Virus record (IMG/VR): IMGVR_UViG_3300044628_001312
Coordinates: 1 to 64,000 of that record
Length of the DNA: 64,000 nt
Reading direction: 5' to 3' (one strand)
Source: a virus
The notes beneath the pieces are model-generated. The model worked only from the letters and a program-made list of their open reading frames with translations. It was not told the origin of the DNA and did no database searches. Positions within the stretch are counted from its first letter, which is position 1. Each line of letters begins with the position of its first letter. Shown piece by piece: positions 8,501 through 14,713 of the stretch. Both the position numbers and the translations under genes were made by a program.

Positions 8501-8802
8501 AACCCCTTTTTATTTTTTGCTAATAGGATGATGTGGTTATATGCTTGAATAGATTTATCTGTCTTTGAAGACTTATCGAATCTATCTGTTGGAGATATGT
8601 ATGCCTCTACTCCAAGGATAGGCTTTATTCCTTCTTCTCTGCAAGCAATCTGCATTTCTCTATGTGAAGATAGGGTTCCGTGATCTGTTATTGCTATTGC
8701 TGTTTGTCCCGCTGCCTTTGCAGCCTGAACAAGTTCGAGGGGAGAGTTAAGCCCATCCATTAAAGAATAGTAGGAATGCACATGTAAGTGTGTAAATTTC
8801 AT
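5533..8802 (-). CDS. dnaE: DNA polymerase III alpha subunit (DnaE type) with intact PHP domain
   Basis: 1089 residues, slightly shorter than E. coli DnaE (1160). The PHP domain (about 1-270) keeps all nine metal ligands known from proofreading actinobacterial DnaE1: His5, His7, Asp16, His41, Glu66, His90, Cys140, Asp204 and His206. The C-family palm follows, with GPGRGSAAGS and the catalytic PDIDTDF around residues 416-420. Fingers segments include GVIIYQEQVM and SFNRSHAVAYS. The C terminus has a helix-hairpin-helix-like and OB-fold region (GMVKSIKRGNGWARIEL). It is the phage replicative polymerase. No DnaQ-type exonuclease or sliding clamp is visible, so PHP-based 3'-5' proofreading is likely (inference). 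GGAG precedes the ATG. Confidence 0.95.
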   Translation of the reverse strand: MKFTHLHVHSYYSLMDGLNSPLELVQAAKAAGQTAIAITDHGTLSSHREMQIACREEGIKPILGVEAYISPTDRFDKSSKTDKSIQAYNHIILLAKNKKGLENINILQEIAWNEGFYHKPRIDREVLNEYSEGIIVLSGCLNGLISKSIEKGEFSEAKIVLKDFKKTFGEDFYVEVQSHNPEEINSKLLELADELKIKAVATGDAHFAKEEDRVLEEAMLILSTSPKMDKDADFEMSRQIKDINERLNYLYPDRRISFQDYNLFIQSRSEIEADFNKAGITRTDIYENTIEITDKVKEYDFNSGLDLLPVPKTDADEKLAQMASEGLKGLGLAESQVYIDRLNEELSVIKDKSFASYFLVVADMINWAKENNIMVGPGRGSAAGSLVCYTLGITDVDPIEYDLLFFRFINPERNDFPDIDTDFEDRRRKEVKDYLKKKFKHVASISTYTYFKDKGVIRDAARVFMVPLSDVNRAMKSIDTFEDFVESPNTKEFRTKYPEVLWLADRLRGRIRSVGVHAAGVVVAKDDLRKYAPVESRADASDLVSGRIPVVAYDMDTVADIGLIKLDALGLKTLSVISDTLASIKKRSGKNINLSELTLDDPDVYKVLSEGYTKGVFQAEATPYTNLLIKMGVDKFEDLAASNALVRPGAMNTVGASYIKRKHGNEAVQFIHPIMKPFTENTYGVIIYQEQVMQACVHLGGMTWSEADKVRKIIGKKKDAKEFDQFKDRFIAGASKHISKKQAETLWHTFEAHAGYSFNRSHAVAYSMLSYYTAWLKFYYPLEFMFSILKNENDKDKRTEYLIEAKRLKLSIKLPHINESDVFFSLKEDSIRFGLGEVKFISDSIANKIIDQRPFASYSEFIDKASKKGSGINSRAISALNAIGGAAFPDNPRSGNEKDSYYEYLGIPTFNLEGIPPRIKSQARPIEEFEDLGSFVMFGMVKSIKRGNGWARIELVDETGSIGLFHTEQTQIETGQMYFILVGDNRIARYVKVSDMDPSGSNSFVDYLYKKQYDLDEDEYVVVDFTPYVTKAGKTMSHIVLSNAQKELTRAIAFPTMYKMSLAKMREGMKCKVVLSTLDDGTLMVKEIK

Positions 8803-8825
8803 TTAACTCTCCGCCTCTTAACCTA

Positions 8826-9494
8826 TTACCAGTCTACGCTACTTGAAGAAGTAGACTCTTCGCCATTACTATTTTCACCAGCAAAAAATGCTTCTTGCTC
8901 TGTGTATGGCATGTCACGCACTGCTGTATCCTCAAGCTGATAAAGCTCAAGTGATGAACCATCAAATGGTGTTTCATCTTTTGCAAGTGGGATAATTGTG
9001 TAACTTGTATCTGTCTTTGTACCAGTACGCTTGATGCGCCACATTAGGTTAGTAATGCTTCCCATTTCTCCAGCATACTCGATAAGTGTTGGTGTAATTG
9101 TCTTACCACTTGAACCCTGAGACAAGATTCCTACATAAGGATCTTCCTTGCCATCATCTACAAGAACATTAATGTAAAGTCGTGAACGACCCTTCCATCC
9201 TGCCTTATAGTCCTTGCGGTGTTGTTCACAACCGTAACACTTTCCTTGATCGTCCATTGTGCATAGAGCCTTACGACGATAGTCTTTTGGATTTGTGTGT
9301 TCTACTGCAATAAATCCAAGGCCTAGCTTTTCATTGTAGGTAGGTGAGTCTGGATCAAGTTCTTGAAGAAAGCGAACTTTAACGCTCTCTGCATCCTCTA
9401 ACTTAACCCAACGAGCCTTTGTACCGTCTCCACCTGAAGACTGTGGCTTGTCCATTACCTTGTTAAGGTCTTTCAACCCTTTTACTATTCCCAT
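8826..9494 (-). CDS. gp32-like single-stranded DNA-binding protein
   Basis: The 222-residue protein has the T4 gp32 layout. The N terminus is short and basic, with KARWVKLEDAESVKVRFL as the first OB-fold strands. A zinc site follows with Cys78, Cys86 and Cys89 (CTMDDQGKCYGC) plus His66 or His92. Further OB strands come next (RSRLYINVLVDD, SYTIIPLA). A low-complexity tail rich in Ser and acidic residues ends in Val-Asp-Trp, the type of tail that recruits replication partners. It coats ssDNA at forks and in recombination. It sits between the primase and polymerase genes. GAGG precedes ATG 9494. Confidence 0.85.
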   Translation of the reverse strand: MGIVKGLKDLNKVMDKPQSSGGDGTKARWVKLEDAESVKVRFLQELDPDSPTYNEKLGLGFIAVEHTNPKDYRRKALCTMDDQGKCYGCEQHRKDYKAGWKGRSRLYINVLVDDGKEDPYVGILSQGSSGKTITPTLIEYAGEMGSITNLMWRIKRTGTKTDTSYTIIPLAKDETPFDGSSLELYQLEDTAVRDMPYTEQEAFFAGENSNGEESTSSSSVDW

Positions 9495-9546
9495 GTTTCC
9501 TCATTTCATATAGTTGATGGTGTATATCCATCTTTAGTTTGTTTTA

Positions 9547-10545
9547 TTATGGGGTCCAAGATCGGTACTCTATGTCTGATACTGCATTTTTAATACAGGT
9601 TTTAATTTCTTCATCAGTCATGTCGCCAGCATCTTTTGCATCATGTGGATATATCTTACCATATTCATGGGAAGCCCACAAGAGGTCTTTATTTTTTAAT
9701 CTATTGGCTATGCTCAAGCCTAGCTCTCTGCCAGCCAAATCTGAGTCTGTCATTACAGTTATTTTATTAAAATATCTATTTAAAAGTTTATGCTGCTCTG
9801 TGGATAATATTCCACCTAGGACTGCTACTACGTTTGGGAATCCCGCCTGATGTATTCTAATTGCATCAAAGTTGGACTCAACTACAATAACATGTTCGCC
9901 AATCTTCTTGGCACGGTGAACGTTAAATAAAGTTTTGCTTTTAGGCAAGTTAGTGCTATTTTTAAATGACTTGCCCTCAATTGATCTTCCTACTAAACCT
10001 ATAGGTGTTCCGTCTGGACTATGGACTGGAGTGATAACCATATTCATATTAGAGGAATACCCTAAACCAAAATGATTCATAGACTCTTCGTTAATACCTC
10101 TAGATTTAAGATAGTCTTTTGCATTTTCATTAACTGCAAGATCTAGATGTAATCTATCTAAGGTCTCCTGAGAGAACTCCTCAAAATCTGGCTTCTCCTC
10201 AAACATGCTTGCCATAACCTCATCAAAATTATTAAGTGCTGCTTGCTCTTGTGTTGCAATAAATCTAATTGCTTCAAAGTCATTTTTGTGTAGCACACGT
10301 CTAACTAACTCAGTTAATGTTCCAGACTCTCCGCATGATGGATTAAAGCACAGCCATGCCCCTGAAGATTTGTTTATACAGCAACTTGCAGTATGTCTAT
10401 TGGAATGAAATGGGCAGTAAAACATAACCTCATTGCCTGGTTCCGCAACTATATCTAAGCCTAAAGCTTTTATTACTGACTTGATATGGTTGGGCGCATA
10501 TTGCGTGGAATCAATTTTCCTTGCGTTATACCCTCTGATAGCCAT
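9547..10545 (-). CDS. DnaG-like DNA primase
   Basis: The chosen start is ATG 10545 (332 residues), with a purine-rich AGGAAAGAAGAAGG upstream. A start at 10596 would add 17 residues inside the upstream gene. The CHC2 zinc ribbon has Cys44-x2-His47 (YCPFHS), Cys66 and Cys71 (CFNPSC). A TOPRIM domain follows with the acidic motif VVESNFDAIR and MTDSDLAGRELG (Asp-x-Asp). The protein lays RNA primers for DNA synthesis. It lacks a fused helicase, which is encoded separately two genes upstream. The upstream small ORF overlaps its first 24 codons, which is unusual and makes the exact start uncertain. Confidence 0.88.
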   Translation of the reverse strand: MAIRGYNARKIDSTQYAPNHIKSVIKALGLDIVAEPGNEVMFYCPFHSNRHTASCCINKSSGAWLCFNPSCGESGTLTELVRRVLHKNDFEAIRFIATQEQAALNNFDEVMASMFEEKPDFEEFSQETLDRLHLDLAVNENAKDYLKSRGINEESMNHFGLGYSSNMNMVITPVHSPDGTPIGLVGRSIEGKSFKNSTNLPKSKTLFNVHRAKKIGEHVIVVESNFDAIRIHQAGFPNVVAVLGGILSTEQHKLLNRYFNKITVMTDSDLAGRELGLSIANRLKNKDLLWASHEYGKIYPHDAKDAGDMTDEEIKTCIKNAVSDIEYRSWTP

Positions 10546-10772
10546 GCCTTCTTCTTTCCTACATATACTCCGTAAAGTGTCATTAAGAACACCCACGTTT
10601 GTCCGTCAAATTCTACCGAGAAACTAGTGTCTATGTCAAGGACTCTAGCATAACCTTTGCTTCTCATATCGTGAGTAAGCATGCTTTCGTACTGGTATTT
10701 TAATCTAGGTATACCAGAGTCGTCAGCAAACTCAACCCTTACTTGAAATCTTTTTATCTGTTTGTGGTTCAT
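10473..10772 (-). CDS. Uncharacterised small protein between helicase and primase
   Basis: The preferred ATG at 10772 gives 99 residues. A GTG at 10814 would extend it by 14 but deepens the overlap with the helicase. The first half looks like a beta-alpha protein (QIKRFQVRVEFADD, FSVEFDGQTWVFLMTLYGVYV) and the end is basic. It overlaps the helicase by 41 nt and the primase by about 73 nt in different frames. That dense overlap is typical of phage but leaves some doubt about the true ends. No family is recognised. Confidence 0.55.
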   Translation of the reverse strand: MNHKQIKRFQVRVEFADDSGIPRLKYQYESMLTHDMRSKGYARVLDIDTSFSVEFDGQTWVFLMTLYGVYVGKKKAWLSEGITQGKLIPRNMRPTISSQ

Positions 10773-12000
10773 CTTTTTGGAATGGATTCTCGTAAATTTC
10801 CTTGACGATACCACGGTTGATATCCCAGTCTAGATAGAAATTAAAATCGTGACCGTGTCTATTCTTGCGAGAAACAATCTCAATCATATTAGTTTGTGGG
10901 TATCTGTGAACGGCTAGAGCCATATCAGCATCATACTCAATTGCCTTTGACCAAGCAACTTGGCTCATCATTGGCGGATTATCTTGATCAGAGATATCGT
11001 CTGCAGTTGCAGCGGTGATATCAATAATAGGAATGTTGTTAGAAACTGCAAGCATTTTAAACTCACGAGAAACGTTTCTATTTCTTTCTACTTCAGAGTT
11101 AGAGCGCTTGTTATCATTAAATAGCTGGTGGTAATCTAGGATAACTAAATCTGGTTTATGCTGATCTATCTTGCCTTGAATAGTTGCAGGGGTAACTTCT
11201 GATGCACCTTCATTTGAGATTAGAACAAAACTATTCTTTCCCTCAAACTTTTTGTTTCCCCAGTTACGGAAATCATCAATGTTAATATCACCCTTTGACA
11301 AATCGCTTGCACGGAATATACCTGAGCCAAGCATCGTAAAGATACGGTCACGCATATTCTCTGGAGACATTTCAAGAGATACAATCATTGGTTTAAACCC
11401 TTGCTCCCACGCTTTGCATGCTAGGTAAGCAGTAAACCATGTCTTACCTTTTCCTGGCCAACCAATTGCTACAATCAAATGTCCTGGGGCCATACCTGTT
11501 GGGTATGCTTTATCAATAGCTTCAAATCCTGTAAGGATTCCTGGGGCTCCGCCCATTACAGATGAACGCTCTTTAACTGCTTGGTAATGTCGTGCAGCGC
11601 TTTCAACATCAACAATATCTAAGTCTCTTACGTTGTTTGTGTATCGGCTTAGTCCAGCAAGGTCGCTCTGCATTTGTGCAAGAACTCTTGAGGCTGCATC
11701 TTCTTTAAGAGCGGATCCGCCACGCATGATTATTGTCTTAAGCTTGTTAGAGATGAACTCATTTTTTAATATGTCTAGGTAGTATCCAGTCTCTGCCTTA
11801 GCCTCAACTGGTTCAAAATCTTTATGACGTTCCATAAGAACGCCTGCTTCAGGAACTGCTTTAAACTTATAGTAGTATGACTTTAGGCTTTCCCATATAT
11901 CTCTATGGGATGTAAACAGATCATCTACGTTATCTGCTAGCAGTGTGCTGATATCTTTATTCTTACATACAGCAGAGATTAATGTTGCTTCTGTATTCAC
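10732..12000 (-). CDS. DnaB-like replicative DNA helicase
   Basis: The 422-residue protein has a helical N-terminal DnaB-type domain (about 1-110) and a RecA-fold ATPase. Walker A is GWPGKGKT (residues 180-187) in the context HLIVAIGWPGKGKTWF. Walker B is LVILDYHQLF near residue 275. The later segments MMSQVAWSKAIEYDADMALAVHR and NRHGHDFNFYLDWD correspond to the H3/H4 motifs with sensor residues. It unwinds DNA 5'-3' ahead of the polymerase and recruits primase. The start overlaps the stop of the preceding gene (ATGA), which may encode a loader-like partner. Confidence 0.9.
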   Translation of the reverse strand: MNTEATLISAVCKNKDISTLLADNVDDLFTSHRDIWESLKSYYYKFKAVPEAGVLMERHKDFEPVEAKAETGYYLDILKNEFISNKLKTIIMRGGSALKEDAASRVLAQMQSDLAGLSRYTNNVRDLDIVDVESAARHYQAVKERSSVMGGAPGILTGFEAIDKAYPTGMAPGHLIVAIGWPGKGKTWFTAYLACKAWEQGFKPMIVSLEMSPENMRDRIFTMLGSGIFRASDLSKGDINIDDFRNWGNKKFEGKNSFVLISNEGASEVTPATIQGKIDQHKPDLVILDYHQLFNDNKRSNSEVERNRNVSREFKMLAVSNNIPIIDITAATADDISDQDNPPMMSQVAWSKAIEYDADMALAVHRYPQTNMIEIVSRKNRHGHDFNFYLDWDINRGIVKEIYENPFQKDEPQTDKKISSKG

Positions 12001-12314
12001 TCTTCGCCCTCCACCATCTTCTTAGTCTCATTCAAAAGAATGCTACGGTTAAGCTTGTCCTTTTTAATTTCTTTATTTAATGCATCAATTCTATCAAAGT
12101 TGTTATAGAAGAAATTTAATGGGTGCCCAGTCTTGTTGGTAGAAAAATAGTATATTAAAAGTTCTTGAGCACGTTGGAACCCAACACTTTCAATAACATC
12201 ATTCATAGCCCACTTCTCTCTAAACTTGTTTAGAGTAAGCGCCTTGTTATACTTCTCTTTGTATAGAGACAGGTAAAGTCCAATCAGTACGTATGGCTCT
12301 TTTTCATTTGCCAC
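11997..12314 (-). CDS. Uncharacterised helical protein upstream of helicase
   Basis: A 105-residue protein, mostly helical and Lys-rich, with a short hydrophobic helix near the start (YVLIGLYLSLYKEKY). A compact middle follows (FREKWAMNDVIESVGFQRAQELLIYYF) and then a charged C-terminal helix. Its stop overlaps the helicase start by 4 nt, so the two are produced together. By position it could be a helicase loader or modulator. There is no Walker motif or recognised loader signature, so this is only a positional idea. Confidence 0.6.
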   Translation of the reverse strand: MANEKEPYVLIGLYLSLYKEKYNKALTLNKFREKWAMNDVIESVGFQRAQELLIYYFSTNKTGHPLNFFYNNFDRIDALNKEIKKDKLNRSILLNETKKMVEGEE

Positions 12315-12507
12315 TCTTGAGCTCTTCTTCTACCTCACGAGTTTTTTGAATAAGCTTGCCTTCGACAAACTTATAAACTCTTTCTGTTGCCGCATCAACA
12401 CTTTCTCCAGAACGAAGATCGTCTTCAACGCCAACACCTATCTTAATGCTTTCATAGTTACCTAAATTACGTGTGAACGAGAGGTCCACCTTAACTCTAG
12501 TTGTCAC
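12304..12507 (-). CDS. Uncharacterised 67-residue protein with GTG start
   Basis: The start is GTG 12507, supported by AAGGAG 5 nt upstream within the end of the C2H2 gene. The N-terminal half alternates polar and hydrophobic residues as in beta strands (RVKVDLSFTRNLGNYESIKIGVGVEDD). The C-terminal half is an amphipathic charged helix (AATERVYKFVEGKLIQKTREVEEELK). It overlaps the next gene by 11 nt. No family is recognised. It belongs to the replication operon between DNA-binding proteins and the helicase. Confidence 0.6.
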   Translation of the reverse strand: MTTRVKVDLSFTRNLGNYESIKIGVGVEDDLRSGESVDAATERVYKFVEGKLIQKTREVEEELKSGK

Positions 12508-12608
12508 TTGTGCTCCTTCATATGTCTAGATAAACTATCATGGGCGAATATGCCCCATCGCAATTCCCATTCTTTTCCACAAGTAGGACAAGTAACGCTT
12601 CTATTCAT
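12504..12608 (-). CDS. 34-residue C2H2 zinc-finger microprotein
   Basis: This short ORF begins at ATG 12608, overlapping the TAA of the upstream HTH gene (TAATG). It ends in TGA overlapping the GTG of the next gene. The protein has Cys7-x2-Cys10 (CPTC), an aromatic stretch WELRWGIF, and His-x3-His (RHMKEH) at the end. That is a complete classical C2H2 zinc-finger pattern in a whole protein of 34 residues. The exact gene junctions on both sides support it. It probably binds DNA or a partner protein; the target is unknown. Confidence 0.68.
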   Translation of the reverse strand: MNRSVTCPTCGKEWELRWGIFAHDSLSRHMKEHK

Positions 12609-13090
12609 TACTCCGCCTTCCATACTGGTACGAATCCCGAGTCAGTCTTAGTATACAATATAATGTTGTGTTTGAAAAGACCCAGCAGTTCTGCCTTTGA
12701 TGGCAAGTTTTTAGAATGCCCTGAGTCTAATATAAACTCATGTAAGCCTAAGATATCTTTTTGGCTAAACATATACTTAGACCAATGTTTATTTTCTGGA
12801 TCTCCAATAGGGTATATCTTTGAAGGAGCTTTAATCTTTCCTTCTAAAATATAATCGTGAAGAGTTACTGTGTGCTTATTTAAAAGCCCAGAAACATCTT
12901 TCATTGTGTAGGCATTCTCCATATGTTTTTCAACCTGAGAATGCGAATACATGACTCTTTTGCGATCAGGGTAGCACCAAGCAACTAATTCATCTTTAGA
13001 CCTTGATGATCTCAAAACCTTATGTACTTTATCGTTTAAGAAGAAATACCGTAGTTTTTTGCGTTTAACGTCTCTCTTTTTTCTAGCCAT
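12608..13090 (-). CDS. Basic HTH protein with MerR-like element
   Basis: The 160-residue protein begins with a Lys/Arg-rich tail (MARKKRDVKRKKLRY). A region around residues 60-100 follows: YTMKDVSGLLNKHTVTLHDYILEGKI. This looks like a MerR/excisionase-type winged helix: 'tv-e-A-llgvs--Tv--yi-eGkl'. It is followed by YMFSQKDILGLHEFIL, matching the 'f-eeDi--l-ef' helix. It probably binds DNA. Location at the front of the replication operon fits a transcriptional or origin-binding role (inference). It overlaps the upstream zinc-ribbon gene by 55 nt, so its true start could be a little downstream. Confidence 0.65.
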   Translation of the reverse strand: MARKKRDVKRKKLRYFFLNDKVHKVLRSSRSKDELVAWCYPDRKRVMYSHSQVEKHMENAYTMKDVSGLLNKHTVTLHDYILEGKIKAPSKIYPIGDPENKHWSKYMFSQKDILGLHEFILDSGHSKNLPSKAELLGLFKHNIILYTKTDSGFVPVWKAE

Positions 13091-13221
13091 TTCCCGAAAG
13101 CACTCGTCTCTTTATTAATCATATTTCTTTTCCCGCATAGAATGCAGAACAACTCTACGTGTAGCTTTTGTGAGAATACTCTATCTACAAAAACCCTACC
13201 ACCACATTTTCCGCACCACAT
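13036..13221 (-). CDS. 61-residue Cys4 zinc-ribbon protein
   Basis: The start at 13221 overlaps the metallophosphoesterase stop (TAATG). The protein starts MWCGKCGG and has a second pair, CILCGK, giving Cys3, Cys6, Cys26 and Cys29. This is a clean four-cysteine zinc ribbon with strand-like residues between (RVFVDRVFSQKLHVELF). A basic C terminus (FGKWLEKRETLNAK) runs into the next gene in another frame. Function is unknown. It is one of five small zinc-binding proteins in the replication module. Confidence 0.62.
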   Translation of the reverse strand: MWCGKCGGRVFVDRVFSQKLHVELFCILCGKRNMINKETSAFGKWLEKRETLNAKNYGISS

Positions 13222-14021
13222 TATAGTGTAATCAGCTTCCCGTCAACGACACATGAATAGTCTGGAGCAACATGTATCATGTTGATATGTGGATAATCAT
13301 TAACTATATGCGCTACGGCAAATCCCTTTTGCCAGTCGTGGTGTTGCATGTACTTCATTCCTGGACCCTTTTCGTCACACATATGCCCAAGCTCGTAGCC
13401 TCGGAGTGTTTCTCCTTCTCCGCCGTTTCGTAATTCATAAGTAACTAGATGAGATGCAATTCTATGAGAGTGACCTCTAATTAAAGATACTTGAAGGTCT
13501 TCCATGTCCTTGCGAACAGAACCAGTTGCTGCAATTGAAAGTCCATGGTGTACGTGGATATCTCCAAAGCGGCGCTTAGGTAGTTCGTTATAGTGAATAT
13601 ATTCATAGCCTAAAGAATCTAATCCCCAAAGGGCTTCTGGAGTAACCTCATTAATATAATCAGGAAGCTTTGCATCTATATAGTTAAAAATTCTAACATC
13701 GTGGTTTCCTAGTGCTGAAAATAGTTGCGCTTCTGGCAACATCTCTCTTGTCTTAGTATAAAAATCTCTTGCACCTTTTGCTTCATGGCGCATCATTGGA
13801 ACAATAAGATCTCGACTGTCAGTCTTATGAAGGTTCAAGAACTCTGCTGAGCGTCCTTCTGTGTACTTGCTATAGCATGCTTGATCATCTGTATCACCAA
13901 GGTAGTCAACAACGTCAGGCTTAAACCACTTCATTACCTTAAACCAAAGGGCAATCATCTTGTCATCTTGATACGGGAATTGCTGGTCGGATGAGATCAT
14001 CCATTTTAAATCGTTACTCAT
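13221..14021 (-). CDS. Calcineurin-like metallophosphoesterase
   Basis: The 266-residue protein has the two-metal phosphoesterase motifs in order: SSDQQFP (Asp12, with Gln where many have His), YLGDTDD (Asp43), GNHD (residues 105-108), HVHHG (around His158) and GHSH (183-186). The fold hydrolyses phosphomono- or diesters. Substrates range from nucleic acid ends to cyclic nucleotides and proteins. In phage replication modules such enzymes are often of unknown target. It is the first gene after the regulatory region at 14039-14103 and so heads the replication transcript. Confidence 0.85.
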   Translation of the reverse strand: MSNDLKWMISSDQQFPYQDDKMIALWFKVMKWFKPDVVDYLGDTDDQACYSKYTEGRSAEFLNLHKTDSRDLIVPMMRHEAKGARDFYTKTREMLPEAQLFSALGNHDVRIFNYIDAKLPDYINEVTPEALWGLDSLGYEYIHYNELPKRRFGDIHVHHGLSIAATGSVRKDMEDLQVSLIRGHSHRIASHLVTYELRNGGEGETLRGYELGHMCDEKGPGMKYMQHHDWQKGFAVAHIVNDYPHINMIHVAPDYSCVVDGKLITL

Positions 14022-14038
14022 TGTCTACCTTAATATGT

Positions 14039-14063
14039 AAAAAAGTCACGGGTACGTGACTTT
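14039..14063 (-). terminator. Intrinsic terminator before the replication module
   Basis: The minus-strand RNA forms a perfect 8-bp stem AAAGTCAC / GTGACTTT around the 6-nt loop GTACCC, and a run of about six U follows. It can stop transcripts arriving from the tail genes. Because a promoter-like sequence lies just upstream, it would also fall in that promoter's leader. Confidence 0.72.
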
Positions 14064-14066
14064 GGT

Positions 14067-14083
14067 GTTACAGTAATTGTAAC
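14067..14083. promoter_or_regulatory. Palindrome over a -10 box (candidate operator)
   Basis: GTTACA and TGTAAC form a perfect 6-bp inverted repeat separated by 5 nt. The -10 candidate TACAAT (14076-14081) lies within it, and the expected start site is at its edge. This is the geometry of a repressor operator. No cognate repressor is identified. Confidence 0.45.
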
Positions 14084-14103
14084 ATATTGGTTTAGTTTGT
14101 CAA
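14076..14103 (-). promoter_or_regulatory. Sigma70-like promoter for the replication module
   Basis: On the minus strand, a consensus TTGACA (14098-14103) is followed after 16 nt by TACAAT (14076-14081), in the gap between the last tail gene and the metallophosphoesterase. The predicted start is near 14069, only a few nt before the terminator stem. Read-through would be needed to express the replication genes. Confidence 0.62.
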
Positions 14104-14107
14104 TAGG

Positions 14108-14551
14108 TTATGCTTCGACTGCGAAGCAATCAAACTCAATATCTGCATCAGTTTGTGCTGTACCGCCTGGGCCTCTTACTTTGAAGGTCATGCTTGTAGT
14201 ACTAACATTTGTAATGATGGTTGTAAAATTAAGTTGAGAAGCTTTTAATGAGGCAGAGCTTCTGGCCTGAACCCAGCATCTGGGCGGGTTAGTAAATCCT
14301 GCTTTTGAAAAGTCCCAGGTTGCTCCTGATCCTCCAGCAGTTTTTGCTTTTATTTTAACTAATTTTGTTGTGCTATAAATAGTTTGAGATACTGCATCTT
14401 TGCCGTCCTTGCCGCCTGTCTGAGTTAAGTTTAAATTAAACTTAGCTGCAGTTGCTTTGTTTAATTCATTTAGATCTAATATAATATTATTGATAATATC
14501 ATAAGTTACTGGATCTCCAGAATTAACATTAGTTGATTTTAAAATTGCCAT
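14108..14551 (-). CDS. Small structural (tail-associated) protein
   Basis: The 147-residue protein starts with an MAILKSTNVNSGDPVTYDIIN segment and a helical stretch LDLNELNKATAAKF. A short collagen-like bit follows (GGKDGKDA), then beta-rich sequence with Ser/Thr/Ala and the end FTVRGPGG-type strand region. The composition is that of a fibre or baseplate decoration domain. It is the last gene of the structural transcript, just before the regulatory gap. No named family is recognised. Confidence 0.6.
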   Translation of the reverse strand: MAILKSTNVNSGDPVTYDIINNIILDLNELNKATAAKFNLNLTQTGGKDGKDAVSQTIYSTTKLVKIKAKTAGGSGATWDFSKAGFTNPPRCWVQARSSASLKASQLNFTTIITNVSTTSMTFKVRGPGGTAQTDADIEFDCFAVEA

Positions 14552-14554
14552 ATC

Positions 14555-14713
14555 TTACCCCTTTGGTTGTTCCGATGGAACTTCCTGTGATTTATTTTTA
14601 TCAGTCAGCTCTGTAATTTCAGCACGAAGAATTGCTATATGCGTCTCATATTGTGAGACTATCTCACCGATACGCTGTTGCAATGCTTGAACTACTAGTT
14701 CTACTTTTTCCAT
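14555..14713 (-). CDS. 52-residue coiled-coil protein behind the S74 fibre
   Basis: This complete short ORF starts at ATG 14713, overlapping the TAA of the large fibre gene (TAATG). Residues 3-38 form a heptad-like helix (ALQQRIGEIVSQYETHIAILR then AEITEL), followed by a polar tail rich in Glu, Gln and Pro. Similar tiny coiled-coil proteins follow tail fibre genes in several marine phages as I recall. It may assist fibre trimerisation or attachment. Coupling to the fibre gene supports this, but it is not proven. Confidence 0.62.
   Translation of the reverse strand: MEKVELVVQALQQRIGEIVSQYETHIAILRAEITELTDKNKSQEVPSEQPKG

Noticed and set aside
9495-9546. Hairpin GATGG/CCATC between primase and SSB genes
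   Set aside because: Only 5 bp with a 7-nt loop and no U tract; not convincing as a terminator or riboswitch.
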